64,000 nt of DNA from Pedobacter sp. (GTDB lineage: Bacteria > Bacteroidota > Bacteroidia > Sphingobacteriales > Sphingobacteriaceae). Position 1 is the first letter of the stretch. Every line of letters starts with the position of its first letter. The translations under genes and the position numbers were made by a program. The notes beneath the pieces are model-generated. The model did no database searches. It saw only the letters and a list, made by a program, of their open reading frames with translations, and was not told where the DNA came from. Below, piece by piece: positions 1 to 8,583 of the stretch. The DNA lies in contig JAVHXV010000004.1 in assembly GCA_031119475.1 (NCBI GenBank), forward strand, positions 79,847-143,846, read 5' to 3'.

Positions 1-10
1 GAATGTTCTA

Positions 11-234
11 GTCTTCGACAGGCTCAGACTGACATCCAAATTCATTTAAACTTAACCTGTCACCCTGAGCCTGTCGAAGGGCAGGGTTCAATCAGCAATG
101 TGGCTTCGGATGTTAAGTCTTCGACAGGCTCAGACTGACATCAAATGAGTTGACTGACACTTGATGAGTTCAGACTGACACTCAAATTCATTTAAACCTA
201 ATCTGTCACCCTGAGCTTGTCGAAGGGCTGGGTT
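11..234. repeat. REP-like inverted pairs, duplicated about 58-bp unit
   Basis: Four copies of one palindromic word are present. Positions 11-36 and 117-142 carry TTCGACAGGCTCAG, and 57-82 and 203-230 carry its complement (CTGAGCCTGTCGAA or a one-base variant). They form two potential hairpins. The segment from 31 to about 88 recurs at 177-234 with few changes, so the unit has been duplicated at a distance of 146 bp. A related pair lies near 15828-15880. This is the downstream flank of glgC and no gene is seen in it. Such repeats are dispersed in many Bacteroidota genomes. Confidence 0.8.
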
Positions 235-252
235 AATCATAGGAACAAGCGC

Positions 253-1524
253 TTAAATTACTGTACCATTGGCAATGGTTACTCCTTTTTTGACCACCAC
301 AATGCCATCCTTCACCACATAAAGCCCATAGTCGCCTTCTTTTAAATGGCTGCCGCCATTGATGCGCACATCGTTTCCAATCTTGCAGTTTTTGTCGACA
401 ATGGCATTATTGATATAACAACGATCTCCAATCCCCAATAGCGGATGTCCAGCAGCATTTTCTTCCTGTATTTCGTCCAACGTTTGGTAATGGTCGCTGC
501 CCATGATGTAGGAGTTTACAATGGTCGTACCTTTACCAATGCGCGACCGGATGCCGAGCACAGCGTGTTCTACCCGACTGGCCTGGATGATGCAGCCTTC
601 GGCCACTATGGTCTTTTCTAGGGTAGTGCCCGAAATCTTGGATGGTGGCAACATCCGCGCCCGCGTAAAGATGGTGTGGGCACTATCGAACATGTTGAAC
701 ATCGGGATTTCGTCGGTAAGACCAAGGTTGGCCTCAAAGAAGGAGGAAATGTTTCCGATGTCAGTCCAGTATCCTTCATATTGATAGCTCAATACCTTAT
801 GGCTGCCCAATGAACGCGGAATGATCTCCTTTCCAAAATCCTTTTCTTCGGGATTTTCGTTCAGCATTTTAATGAGCACTTCCCTATTGAAGATATAAAT
901 GCCCATAGAAGCCAAATAATTTCGGCCAGACTGTTTCATCTCGCTTCCGGTATCAGACGACCAATCTGGCAGCAGATCTGATTTTGGCTTTTCGATAAAG
1001 GAAGTAATAAAACTTGCTTCATCTGTTTTGAGGATACCAAAATCGGTAGCATCCTTTGCATTGACGGGTATGGTAGCAATGCTGATTTCGGCATCGTTAT
1101 CAATGTGCGCTTTCAACATTTCCTTAAAATCCATCTGGTACAACTGGTCGCCAGACAAGATCAGGATGTAGTCGAATTCGTGGTTGACGATGTGGTGCAT
1201 GCACTGTCTAACCGCATCTGCAGTCCCCTGGAACCAGGTTGGGTTTTCTGGCGTCTGCTCTGCTGCCAGGATATCGACAAATGCTTTTGAAAAATGACTG
1301 AAATGATAGGTATTTTTGATGTGCTTGTTGAGCGAAGCAGAGTTGAACTGGGTAAGTACAAACATCCGATGGATGCCTGAGTTCATGCAGTTGGAAATAG
1401 GGATATCGACCAGACGATATTTCCCTCCGATGGGAACAGCGGGCTTCGAACGCGTTTGTGTAAGTGGAGACAACCTCGATCCCTGGCCACCGCCAAGAAT
1501 TACACCAAGTACTTTTTCGGTCAT
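253..1524 (-). CDS. glgC: Glucose-1-phosphate adenylyltransferase (ADP-glucose pyrophosphorylase)
   Basis: The enzyme makes ADP-glucose from ATP and glucose-1-phosphate, the committed step of bacterial glycogen synthesis in the cytosol. At 423 aa it has the normal GlgC length. The N-terminal nucleotidyltransferase fold shows the GGGxGxRL loop at residues 11-18 and GDQLYQMD at about 125-132. A FIEKP sugar-binding motif lies near 177. From about residue 295 the pattern fits the C-terminal left-handed beta-helix. The start is an ATG lying 6 nt after the glgA stop, so the two genes form an operon in the order glgA-glgC. No branching enzyme or phosphorylase lies nearby. Confidence 0.97.
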   Translation of the reverse strand: MTEKVLGVILGGGQGSRLSPLTQTRSKPAVPIGGKYRLVDIPISNCMNSGIHRMFVLTQFNSASLNKHIKNTYHFSHFSKAFVDILAAEQTPENPTWFQGTADAVRQCMHHIVNHEFDYILILSGDQLYQMDFKEMLKAHIDNDAEISIATIPVNAKDATDFGILKTDEASFITSFIEKPKSDLLPDWSSDTGSEMKQSGRNYLASMGIYIFNREVLIKMLNENPEEKDFGKEIIPRSLGSHKVLSYQYEGYWTDIGNISSFFEANLGLTDEIPMFNMFDSAHTIFTRARMLPPSKISGTTLEKTIVAEGCIIQASRVEHAVLGIRSRIGKGTTIVNSYIMGSDHYQTLDEIQEENAAGHPLLGIGDRCYINNAIVDKNCKIGNDVRINGGSHLKEGDYGLYVVKDGIVVVKKGVTIANGTVI

Positions 1525-1530
1525 AACTGA

Positions 1531-2940
1531 TTATTTTAACTGGTATAAATCAATATATTGTTGTGCAGCACTGTCCCATGAGTGATCGAGCGCCATGATA
1601 AACTTACGAATTTCCTTCATCTTTTTTTGGTTGAGATAAAGCGCATAGGCCCGGCCAATGGCATGGACCACATCCCAGATGCTGGTCTGGTCATGACAGA
1701 TCCCAAAACCTCCGTCACCAATGTCAATAACAGTATCTTTCAGACCGCCTATGCGCCTTACGATTGGGATGGTACCGTATCTAAGCGCATACATCTGGTT
1801 CAGTCCACAAGGTTCTACCCGCGATGGCATCAGCAGGAAGTCGGCACCAGCGTAAATCTGGTGGGATAACGACTCGTTATATCCGATATAGGCATTGTAG
1901 TGGCCTGGATGGTGCTGGGTAATTTCATTCAAACGGTCTTCAACCCCAGGATCGCCCGACCCCAGCATCAGGATATTGATTTCCCCCTGGCTTTGGGCAA
2001 GCGCCTGATAACAGATCTCTGGCAAAAGATCGGCCCCTTTTTCGTCCACCAGACGACCGATAAACGTAAACAGGGGCTTGTTGGGATCAAGGTTAAACAC
2101 CCTGCACAGCTCTTCTTTATTTGCTTTTTTTCCAGATTCAACGGTCCTGCTGTTAAAATTCTTGAATAGCATTGGGTCCTTTTGTGGATTCCAGACTTCG
2201 TTGTCGATCCCGTTCAAAATTCCGGCCGATTTTCCACGTTCCTGTGCCAACAAATTCTCGAGGCCATTGGCCACATGGCTGATCTCGTCCAGATAGCTCG
2301 GAGAAACAGTAGTGACCCTCCAGGCACATTTGATCGCTGCAGCCAATGGATTGATCGCTCCTCCCCAATCCAGCTTGCTCGAGTTCCACAGGTCGTAGGG
2401 AGGCAGGTAATATAATTTATCCCAACCAAATTGTCCCTGATATTGGGCATTATGGATGGTGAGCACGGTAGGAACCTGATTGAGTTTGGTATAATTGAAG
2501 CAATTGCCCATCATAAAGGGGATCAGCCCTGTATGGTGGTCATGGCAATGGACCACATCTGGCAAGTGTTCCCATTGCGCCATCCAATCTAACGCAGCAA
2601 TCTGGAAAGCAAGGAAACGCGATACGTCGTCATGGTATCCGTAAACTTTTTCGCGATCCAACAGTCCAGCAATGTGTACCAGATAAAGATCAAATCCCAA
2701 TTTATTGGTCAGTTCACGAAAAATCCTGACCTGATAATTGGTAAAGTCCAGTTTGACCCAACCATCATATACCACCTCAAATTCATGCTGCTGAAAGAAT
2801 TTGGTCTGATAGGCAGGGATCACTACCTTGGCCACATGGCCCAATTTGTTCTGGTATTTTGGCAGTGCACCGACAACGTCGCCAAGCCCGCCGACCTTGG
2901 CCACCGGATAGCACTCTGCACTAAAATGTATAATTTCCAT
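1531..2940 (-). CDS. glgA: Glycogen synthase (ADP-glucose type, GT5)
   Basis: This GT5 enzyme transfers glucose from ADP-glucose to the growing alpha-1,4-glucan. The KVGGLGD substrate-binding motif (Lys15) sits near the N-terminus. The C-terminal half carries the EPCGLNQMYALRYGT segment with the conserved Glu typical of the retaining GT-B fold. Length (469 aa) is normal. It is the first gene of the glgA-glgC pair. Its upstream region (2941-3403) contains an 11-bp repeat block and an 18-nt inverted repeat that could affect expression. Confidence 0.96.
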   Translation of the reverse strand: MEIIHFSAECYPVAKVGGLGDVVGALPKYQNKLGHVAKVVIPAYQTKFFQQHEFEVVYDGWVKLDFTNYQVRIFRELTNKLGFDLYLVHIAGLLDREKVYGYHDDVSRFLAFQIAALDWMAQWEHLPDVVHCHDHHTGLIPFMMGNCFNYTKLNQVPTVLTIHNAQYQGQFGWDKLYYLPPYDLWNSSKLDWGGAINPLAAAIKCAWRVTTVSPSYLDEISHVANGLENLLAQERGKSAGILNGIDNEVWNPQKDPMLFKNFNSRTVESGKKANKEELCRVFNLDPNKPLFTFIGRLVDEKGADLLPEICYQALAQSQGEINILMLGSGDPGVEDRLNEITQHHPGHYNAYIGYNESLSHQIYAGADFLLMPSRVEPCGLNQMYALRYGTIPIVRRIGGLKDTVIDIGDGGFGICHDQTSIWDVVHAIGRAYALYLNQKKMKEIRKFIMALDHSWDSAAQQYIDLYQLK

Positions 2941-3091
2941 AAGTGATTAAATCGAAGTCAAATTAGGGATTTTATTAGAGAAGTAGAAATAGCGGAGGGC
3001 GAACAGCGGGGAGCGTTCGGCGGAGGGCGGAGGGTGTGAAGCGTTCAGCGATGGCTTAGCTTATAGGCAAGTTCGTACCAACAATGCAATG

Positions 3092-3192
3092 AGTCCAGTA
3101 TAAGTCCAGGTTAAGTCCAGTGTAAGTCCAGCTTAAGTCCAGGTTTTAACTGATAAATTGTGGAGTTAATCTATACTTACACTGGACTTAAC
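3092..3192. repeat. Five 11-bp direct repeats plus an 18-nt inverted repeat upstream of glgA
   Basis: The word AGTCCAGNNTA repeats five times head to tail at 3092, 3103, 3114, 3125 and 3136, with exact 11-bp spacing (the last copy ends differently). The stretch 3110-3127 is perfectly complementary to 3175-3192, so a hairpin with an 18-bp stem and a loop of about 47 nt can form. The rest of the 2941-3403 gap holds purine-rich AGCG-type words (2990-3060), a terminator at its right end, and no convincing ORF. An 11-bp period is close to one helical turn, which would suit a protein-binding array, but no binder is known. Confidence 0.8.
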
Positions 3193-3333
3193 ATGGAGTT
3201 ATAGTCCAGTTGGTATATCGTTGTTTCAAACAAGACCATATGATAACAGTTAAGTTCAAATACCCTAAATGATACAAGTAACAACACAAGGGGGATGCAA
3301 GGCAACCCTATCGTTTACAAGTAACTAAGGGTT

Positions 3334-3376
3334 TAAAAAAGAAACGCCCAAACCAGAACGATCGGGGGGCATTTCT
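3334..3376 (-). terminator. Intrinsic terminator downstream of the first SUMT gene
   Basis: Read on the minus strand, the stem AGAAATGCCC / GGGCGTTTCT (one G-U pair) is followed by a run of six T. It lies 28 nt past the stop of the SUMT gene at 3404 and should separate it from glgA. Confidence 0.75.
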
Positions 3377-3403
3377 AACCAAACAAAAAAATATAGATGA
3401 GTC

Positions 3404-4204
3404 CTATAAGTATTCTTCCTGAGCCATGATGGCATAAAAATCCCTGATGGCATTAAACTGGGGATGCAGGGAAACCACATTGCCAAACACTAACAAGGCA
3501 GGCGAAGCCAGTTTTTTCTCGATGATCAGCTCTTCGATCGTATCTACAATACCGACCACTACATTCTCTGAACTGGATGATCCATTTTCGATGACCGCAA
3601 CCGGTAGATCAGCTTTTCCTTCGGTCTTAAAAATTGAGGCGATGGCCGCAATCTTCTCGATGCCCATCAACACTACGATTGTTGCATTCGATTTGGCCGC
3701 CACATACAGGTCGGGAGAAATTTCGCCTACTGCATTGGTACCTGTTACCACCCAAAAGCTTTCGCTCAGGTTGCTGTATACCATTGGGATTTTCTGTAGC
3801 CCCGGTACACCTAGCGCACTAGAAATACCTGGGATGATCTCCGTTGGAATGCTGTATGATTCGGCAACATCGATCTCTTCAAATCCACGGGCAAAAACAA
3901 AGGGATCGCCACTTTTCAAACGGACCACATGCCCGTAATTGAGGGCATAGTCGATCATCAATTTGTTGAGGAGTTCTTGTGAAAACGATTCGTCGCCAGA
4001 TCTTTTCCCAACGTAGACCTTGATGGCCTGCTCTGGCGCATAATTGAGCAATGCTTCATTTACCAGCGCATCATATAAGACCACATCGGCAGACTTCAAA
4101 GCTTTTACGCCTTTTAAGGTCAACAGCTCTGGATCACCTGGTCCAGCTCCTACCAAAGTTATCTTCGGTTCTATCGTCGTTTTTTTGATCTTGCTTGCAA
4201 TCAT
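3404..4204 (-). CDS. cobA: Uroporphyrinogen-III C-methyltransferase (SUMT), copy 1
   Basis: SUMT transfers two methyl groups from SAM to uroporphyrinogen III, giving precorrin-2, the precursor of siroheme. The SAM-binding VGAGPGDPELLTLKG segment lies near the N-terminus and GDPFVFARG follows at about residue 100. The reading frame is open further upstream to a TTG at 4228, but the -7 box at 4231-4238 would place the transcript start at about 4226, so the ATG at 4204 (266 aa) is preferred. A close paralogue lies at 10073-10849. This copy sits downstream of the cys operon with its own promoter and terminator. It may supply extra precorrin-2 when sulfite reductase is induced. Confidence 0.92.
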   Translation of the reverse strand: MIASKIKKTTIEPKITLVGAGPGDPELLTLKGVKALKSADVVLYDALVNEALLNYAPEQAIKVYVGKRSGDESFSQELLNKLMIDYALNYGHVVRLKSGDPFVFARGFEEIDVAESYSIPTEIIPGISSALGVPGLQKIPMVYSNLSESFWVVTGTNAVGEISPDLYVAAKSNATIVVLMGIEKIAAIASIFKTEGKADLPVAVIENGSSSSENVVVGIVDTIEELIIEKKLASPALLVFGNVVSLHPQFNAIRDFYAIMAQEEYL

Positions 4205-4230
4205 CTCGCCGTTCTTTATGTTCAACAAGA

Positions 4231-4263
4231 CAAATATACAATAAAATCTATAGAATTAGTAGT
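4231..4263 (-). promoter_or_regulatory. Promoter with shared cys-type operator upstream of SUMT copy 1
   Basis: The minus strand carries TATATTTG (4238-4231), a perfect TAnnTTTG -7 box, preceded by ACTACTAATTCTATA (4263-4249). The same two blocks occur upstream of sulfite reductase (13215-13244), with 14 of 15 and 11 of 11 matching bases and 3 bp less spacing. This suggests one regulator for both, plausibly the Rrf2 protein encoded at 13263-13700. The identity of the binder is inference. Confidence 0.65.
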
Positions 4264-4279
4264 ATTTAATTTAAAAAAA

Positions 4280-5503
4280 TTAATTTTCTGCTTTTTTATA
4301 CTTTAGAACGTGTTTTTTGTAAATCCTGCTAAGGGAGAAAAAGCGTTCCAGCACAATGAGTGCGATGGTAGGTAGCAGTACAAACTTGAACAGGCCGAAC
4401 TTGAGCAGCACAAAACCAACAAGCAGGATCAGCCTGAAACATTCGAGGTAGTAGATCCATTTCATCTGTTCCATGAGCGCGCCACAGTTGATCAGGGTAA
4501 GCAGGATAAAGCTGGAGATGAAAAAGCAATCCATGCCATCCAGGCCCTTAAAAACTGCAGTCATATAAGTTAACAGGATAATCGACACGGCAATCTGCAG
4601 GTTCAAATAGTTTTTAAACTGAAAGCGATAGCTGATCTTTGGTCGATACTGGAGATATTTCTTTTCGATGGCAGGGCGTATCTCCTGATCAAGCAGGGCC
4701 GGATGGCCAAAAACAATCTTCAACCGCTGTTTTAGTCCGCTGGCCCGCCGTACTGATTCCAATATTTCCAGATAATAATGAAAATGTTGCCATAAGAAAC
4801 TATAGCTCTTGATGGGATGCGTAAGACCGTATGTTGGCTTTTCCTCTTCGACCTGAAAAGTACCAAAAAGCTTATCCCAAAAGGTAAACACATCGCCATA
4901 ATTTTTGTCGAGGTATTTCTCGTTGCTGGCATGGTGTACGCCGTGCAGCGAAGGCGTAATCAGGATGTGTTCTAGCCAGCCCAGTTTGGGGATCAGTTGG
5001 GTGTGCGTAAAAAAGGAATACGCTCCATGTACCGTGAGGATCACGGCAACCATGACCGGGTCAAACCCGAACCACGGCAATAGGCACCAGAAAAATCCCC
5101 TGACCAATGCCTGGATGGTGGTAATGCGTGCAGAAACGGTAAGGTTAAACTCTTCGCTCTGGTGGTGTACAATATGTGCTGCCCAGAAAAAATTGACTTC
5201 ATGGCCAAGCCGATGGTACCAATACCAGACAAAATCGGTGGCCAAGATGAGCAAGATCCAGACCCACCAGGCATGTGGTATTTCAAATAGCGCATAGTGC
5301 CGATGGATGTAGCTGAACAAGTCATAAAAGCTCGCTGCGATAAATAGATTGAGCAGGCGTTCGGCAATGCCGATGCTTACATTGGCGACAGAACTTTCGT
5401 ACCTGAACACAGCGGTCCGCGTCAACCTCCGAGCAACTGCCCATTCCAGATAGAGGAATAGAAAAAATCCGGGTATGGCGAAGGCCAGGTAGTTGATCGG
5501 CAT
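4280..5503 (-). CDS. Sterol desaturase / fatty acid hydroxylase superfamily membrane protein
   Basis: This is a diiron membrane hydroxylase candidate. It shows the three histidine boxes of the family: HRLGH (His97, His101), HIVHH (His110-His114) and HGVHH (His187-His191), counted from the ATG at 5503. Hydrophobic segments flank the boxes, and several more lie in the C-terminal third (about residues 300-385). A TTG one codon upstream is also possible. It starts 12 nt after the cysN stop, so it is probably the last gene of the sulfate assimilation operon. The substrate is unknown. A hydroxylation step in sulfonolipid or sphingolipid synthesis would fit the sulfur context but is not shown by the sequence. 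Confidence 0.85.
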   Translation of the reverse strand: MPINYLAFAIPGFFLFLYLEWAVARRLTRTAVFRYESSVANVSIGIAERLLNLFIAASFYDLFSYIHRHYALFEIPHAWWVWILLILATDFVWYWYHRLGHEVNFFWAAHIVHHQSEEFNLTVSARITTIQALVRGFFWCLLPWFGFDPVMVAVILTVHGAYSFFTHTQLIPKLGWLEHILITPSLHGVHHASNEKYLDKNYGDVFTFWDKLFGTFQVEEEKPTYGLTHPIKSYSFLWQHFHYYLEILESVRRASGLKQRLKIVFGHPALLDQEIRPAIEKKYLQYRPKISYRFQFKNYLNLQIAVSIILLTYMTAVFKGLDGMDCFFISSFILLTLINCGALMEQMKWIYYLECFRLILLVGFVLLKFGLFKFVLLPTIALIVLERFFSLSRIYKKHVLKYKKAEN

Positions 5504-5515
5504 CAAAAATGGTAA

Positions 5516-6763
5516 TTAAATCGCTTCCCTGAACATGAGCGCGCCAACAGTCAGGTTGGTCCGGCCATCGATGAGGATAGCGGAACCAGTGGCCCTATTT
5601 TCATGATACAGGTCAAACGCCAATGGATCTGCCGTTTTTAGCACTACACGGCCAATGTCATTGAGCTTAAATTCATCGGCGGCATGTTTTTCCAATGTAT
5701 TGATGTCGACCTTATAAACGACTTCATCAATCTTACAGCGCGTGATCTTACTGTTATGTTGGATAAAATAGGTCAATGATGGATCCAGCGATCGGGTATC
5801 CATCCAGCACAGATCGGCAGCAATGGCCCTTGTTTCTGAGGGCAGTGCAGATGAATGGACCAAGGTATCGCCACGGCTCACGTCTACATCATCATTCAGG
5901 TGGATGATTACCGATTGTCCGGCATGCGCCTCCTGAAGATGGTCTTCAAAGAATTCGATCTTGCTGATGGTGGTACTGTTTCCCGATGGCAGTATGGTAA
6001 CCTTGTCGTTGACCTTGAATGATCCGCTCAATACGCGGCCCGCATATCCCCTGTAATCGTGCAGCTGGTCGGTCTGTGGACGGATTACCCATTGTACGGG
6101 CATCCTTGCTGGCGAGGCCTGTTCAATCCCATCGGTGTCTACCTGCTCCAGGAAATGCAAGAGGCTTTCGCCTTCGTACCAGTCCATCTGTGCGGAAGAC
6201 TGCACAATGTTATCACCTTTTAACGCACTTACAGGTATATAATTTACGTTCTGCAATTTCAGGTTTTCGGCCAGGGCCTTATATTTTTCGATAATGGCAT
6301 TAAATACGGTTTCACTATAGGCTACCATATCCATTTTATTGACACAGACTACAATGTGCTTGATGCCGAGTAAGGATACCAGATAAGAATGGCGGATGGT
6401 CTGTTCTACCACACCATTCCTGGCATCGATCAAGATGATGGCCAAATTGGCGGTACTTGCCCCTGTAACCATATTACGGGTATATTGAATGTGGCCCGGT
6501 GTATCGGCTATAATAAATTTTCGCTTACTGGTCTGAAAGTATTTATAGGCCACATCAATAGTTATACCCTGTTCCCTTTCGGCACGAAGGCCGTCTGTTA
6601 GGATGGCCAAATCAATGGTACCATCATCATTTTTTCGGTTCGATCGCTGCAGGGCCTCCAGTTGGTCTGCCAGGATCGAATCTGTATCATAGAGCAGGCG
6701 ACCGATCAAGGTGCTCTTTCCGTCGTCTACGCTTCCTGCTGTAAAGAATTTTAGTATGTTCAT
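5516..6763 (-). CDS. cysN: Sulfate adenylyltransferase GTPase subunit (CysN)
   Basis: CysN is the GTPase subunit that drives CysD-catalysed activation of sulfate to adenosine 5'-phosphosulfate (APS). It has the EF-Tu-like G motifs: GSVDDGKST at residues 10-18, DTPGH at 87-91 and NKMD at 142-145. These are followed by beta-barrel domains. At 415 aa it ends without a fused APS kinase (CysC) domain, and no cysC lies nearby. That agrees with the APS-type reductase encoded at 7857. It follows cysD after about 70 nt. Confidence 0.96.
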   Translation of the reverse strand: MNILKFFTAGSVDDGKSTLIGRLLYDTDSILADQLEALQRSNRKNDDGTIDLAILTDGLRAEREQGITIDVAYKYFQTSKRKFIIADTPGHIQYTRNMVTGASTANLAIILIDARNGVVEQTIRHSYLVSLLGIKHIVVCVNKMDMVAYSETVFNAIIEKYKALAENLKLQNVNYIPVSALKGDNIVQSSAQMDWYEGESLLHFLEQVDTDGIEQASPARMPVQWVIRPQTDQLHDYRGYAGRVLSGSFKVNDKVTILPSGNSTTISKIEFFEDHLQEAHAGQSVIIHLNDDVDVSRGDTLVHSSALPSETRAIAADLCWMDTRSLDPSLTYFIQHNSKITRCKIDEVVYKVDINTLEKHAADEFKLNDIGRVVLKTADPLAFDLYHENRATGSAILIDGRTNLTVGALMFREAI

Positions 6764-6833
6764 GTGTAATAGTTTGGCGTAAAGCGCTAAGCGTATGGCA
6801 ATTCATACCAACACCCATGCACCTATCGCGTTA

Positions 6834-7742
6834 TTAAAAATACCCGCCTTTTTTTCTGTCCTCCATCGCGGCTTCAGAAACCTTGTCGTCCATTCGGGCA
6901 CCACGTTCAGAGATTTTCGATTCGCTGATTTCCCTGATGATGTCTTCGATCTGATCCGCATCTGATTCGACGGCTGCTGTACAGGACATATCCCCCACTG
7001 TTCTGAAACGAACTTTTCTACTGGTCACCACATCTTCATCATCCATGTTCAGGAATGGAGAAGCAGCCATCAATTGTCCATTTCTGGTGATGCATTCGCG
7101 GTAATGGGCAAAATAAATGCTGGGCAGTTCTATATTTTCCCTTTTGATGTAGTTCCACACGTCGAGTTCGGTCCAATTGCTGATCGGAAAAACCCTGACA
7201 TTTTCGCCCTTGTGGATTTTTCCATTGTAGCTATTCCACAATTCCGGGCGCTGTCTTTTTGGGTCCCATTGTCCAAATTCATCCCTGACCGAAAAGATCC
7301 TTTCTTTTGCCCTTGCCTTTTCTTCATCTCTCCTGGCTCCGCCTATACAGGCATCAAAGCCGTTTTCGAGAATGGTGTCTAACAAGGTAACGGTCTGCAG
7401 GGCATTGCGGCTTGCATTTTTACCGGTCTGCTCAATTACCTTACCTTCATCTATCGATTTTTGTACCGATCCTATGATCAGTTTCTCGCCAATTCTTTCG
7501 ACCATTCGGTCGCGGTAAACAATGGTTTCCTCGAAATTGTGTCCGGTATCGATATGCACCAATGGAAATGGAAATTTCCCAGGCCGAAAGGCCTTTTCTG
7601 CCAGTCGCACCAAGGTAATCGAATCCTTTCCGCCTGAAAATAACAGCGCAGGCTTTTCAAATTGCCCCGCTACCTCACGCATGATGTGGATGGCTTCTGC
7701 TTCCAGTTCGTCTAGGTAGTCTAAATTATAATTGTTGTTCAT
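6834..7742 (-). CDS. cysD: Sulfate adenylyltransferase catalytic subunit (CysD)
   Basis: This is the PP-loop ATP pyrophosphatase-type subunit that adenylates sulfate. SGGKDS occupies residues 36-41 and the length (302 aa) is standard. It is followed by cysN with a 70-nt gap and preceded by cysH with a 114-nt gap filled by TTCTTTG-type repeats. All are on the same strand, so one operon is likely. Confidence 0.96.
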   Translation of the reverse strand: MNNNYNLDYLDELEAEAIHIMREVAGQFEKPALLFSGGKDSITLVRLAEKAFRPGKFPFPLVHIDTGHNFEETIVYRDRMVERIGEKLIIGSVQKSIDEGKVIEQTGKNASRNALQTVTLLDTILENGFDACIGGARRDEEKARAKERIFSVRDEFGQWDPKRQRPELWNSYNGKIHKGENVRVFPISNWTELDVWNYIKRENIELPSIYFAHYRECITRNGQLMAASPFLNMDDEDVVTSRKVRFRTVGDMSCTAAVESDADQIEDIIREISESKISERGARMDDKVSEAAMEDRKKGGYF

Positions 7743-7787
7743 TAGAAATGGTCATTAGTCATTGGTCACTGTGCAGAGCGCTAAGCG

Positions 7788-7855
7788 CTTTGCTCTTTAT
7801 TCTTTGTTTCTTGTTCTTTGTTCTTTGTTCTTTGCTCTTTGCTCTTTGCTCTTTC
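7788..7855. repeat. TTCTTTG / GCTCTTTG word repeat between cysH and cysD
   Basis: The cysH-cysD gap consists almost entirely of about nine imperfect tandem copies of a 7-bp word (TTCTTTG, GCTCTTT). Similar words appear at 28490-28545 and 54405-54450. It lies inside an apparent operon, so it would be transcribed as a purine-rich stretch. Confidence 0.75.
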
Positions 7856-7856
7856 A

Positions 7857-8582
7857 TCATTCCTTACCTGCCACCACTTCTTCTGCGGTATGGTGCAATC
7901 CACATTCCTTTTTGCTTTGGTCTTCCCACCACCATCTTCCCGCACGGAAATCTTCGCCGGGCTGTACGGCCCTTGTACATGGCGCACAACCGATGCTGGG
8001 GAAGCCCCTATCATGCAAGGTATTGTAGAAAATGTTATTCTTCCGGATAAAATCCTTGACCTCCTCCAGGCTCCAATCAAAAATGGGATGGAATTTGATC
8101 AGTTGGTTGCCTTCGTCCCATTCCAGGTCATGCATATCTTCGCGGTTTGGGCTCTGCTCGGCCCTAATTCCAGTAATCCAGATTTGATTGCCCTGTAACG
8201 CCCTCTTTAAAGGCTCAATTTTACGGATGTGGCAACATTGCTTCCTGTTCTCCACCGACTCATAAAAACTGTTCGGCCCTTTCGCATTGACCATGTCCTG
8301 TAACAGTTCATGTTGTGGATAATAGGCATAAATTGGCTGGCCATAATTTTCGAGTGTCCTGTTCCATACGTAATAGGTTTCTGGGAAAAGGCGCCCTGTC
8401 TCTAGGGTAAAAACCTTGATCGGAATGTGGTTGGCAAAAATCAGGTGGGTAATGACCTGGTCTTCCCACCCAAAGCTGGTACTGAAAACCACCCTGCCAG
8501 AAAATGCTTCGGCCAGGTATTGTAATTTCTGGACGGGGTCTAGTCCCGATAGTGCCTGTTTAATTTCGTTCAACTCCTGCAT
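7857..8582 (-). CDS. cysH: Adenylyl-sulfate (APS) reductase, CysH family with Fe-S cysteines
   Basis: This enzyme reduces activated sulfate to sulfite with thioredoxin or glutathione. The catalytic cysteine is in ECGLH (Cys227). Two additional pairs, Cys116-Cys117 and Cys199-x2-Cys202, are the CC...CxxC signature of [4Fe-4S] reductases that act on APS instead of PAPS. The absence of an APS kinase in the locus supports APS use. At 241 aa the length is normal. It starts 1 nt upstream of the siroheme/permease fusion's stop region and is cotranscribed. Confidence 0.93.
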   Translation of the reverse strand: MQELNEIKQALSGLDPVQKLQYLAEAFSGRVVFSTSFGWEDQVITHLIFANHIPIKVFTLETGRLFPETYYVWNRTLENYGQPIYAYYPQHELLQDMVNAKGPNSFYESVENRKQCCHIRKIEPLKRALQGNQIWITGIRAEQSPNREDMHDLEWDEGNQLIKFHPIFDWSLEEVKDFIRKNNIFYNTLHDRGFPSIGCAPCTRAVQPGEDFRAGRWWWEDQSKKECGLHHTAEEVVAGKE

Positions 8583-8583
8583 C

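Noticed and set aside
3092-3146. CRISPR-like array
   Set aside because: The repeats are 11 bp with no unique spacers of 25 bp or more, and no cas gene is present.
7748-8198. Several overlapping plus-strand frames across the cysH end
   Set aside because: They arise from the TTCTTTG repeat and the antisense of cysH and have no protein similarity.
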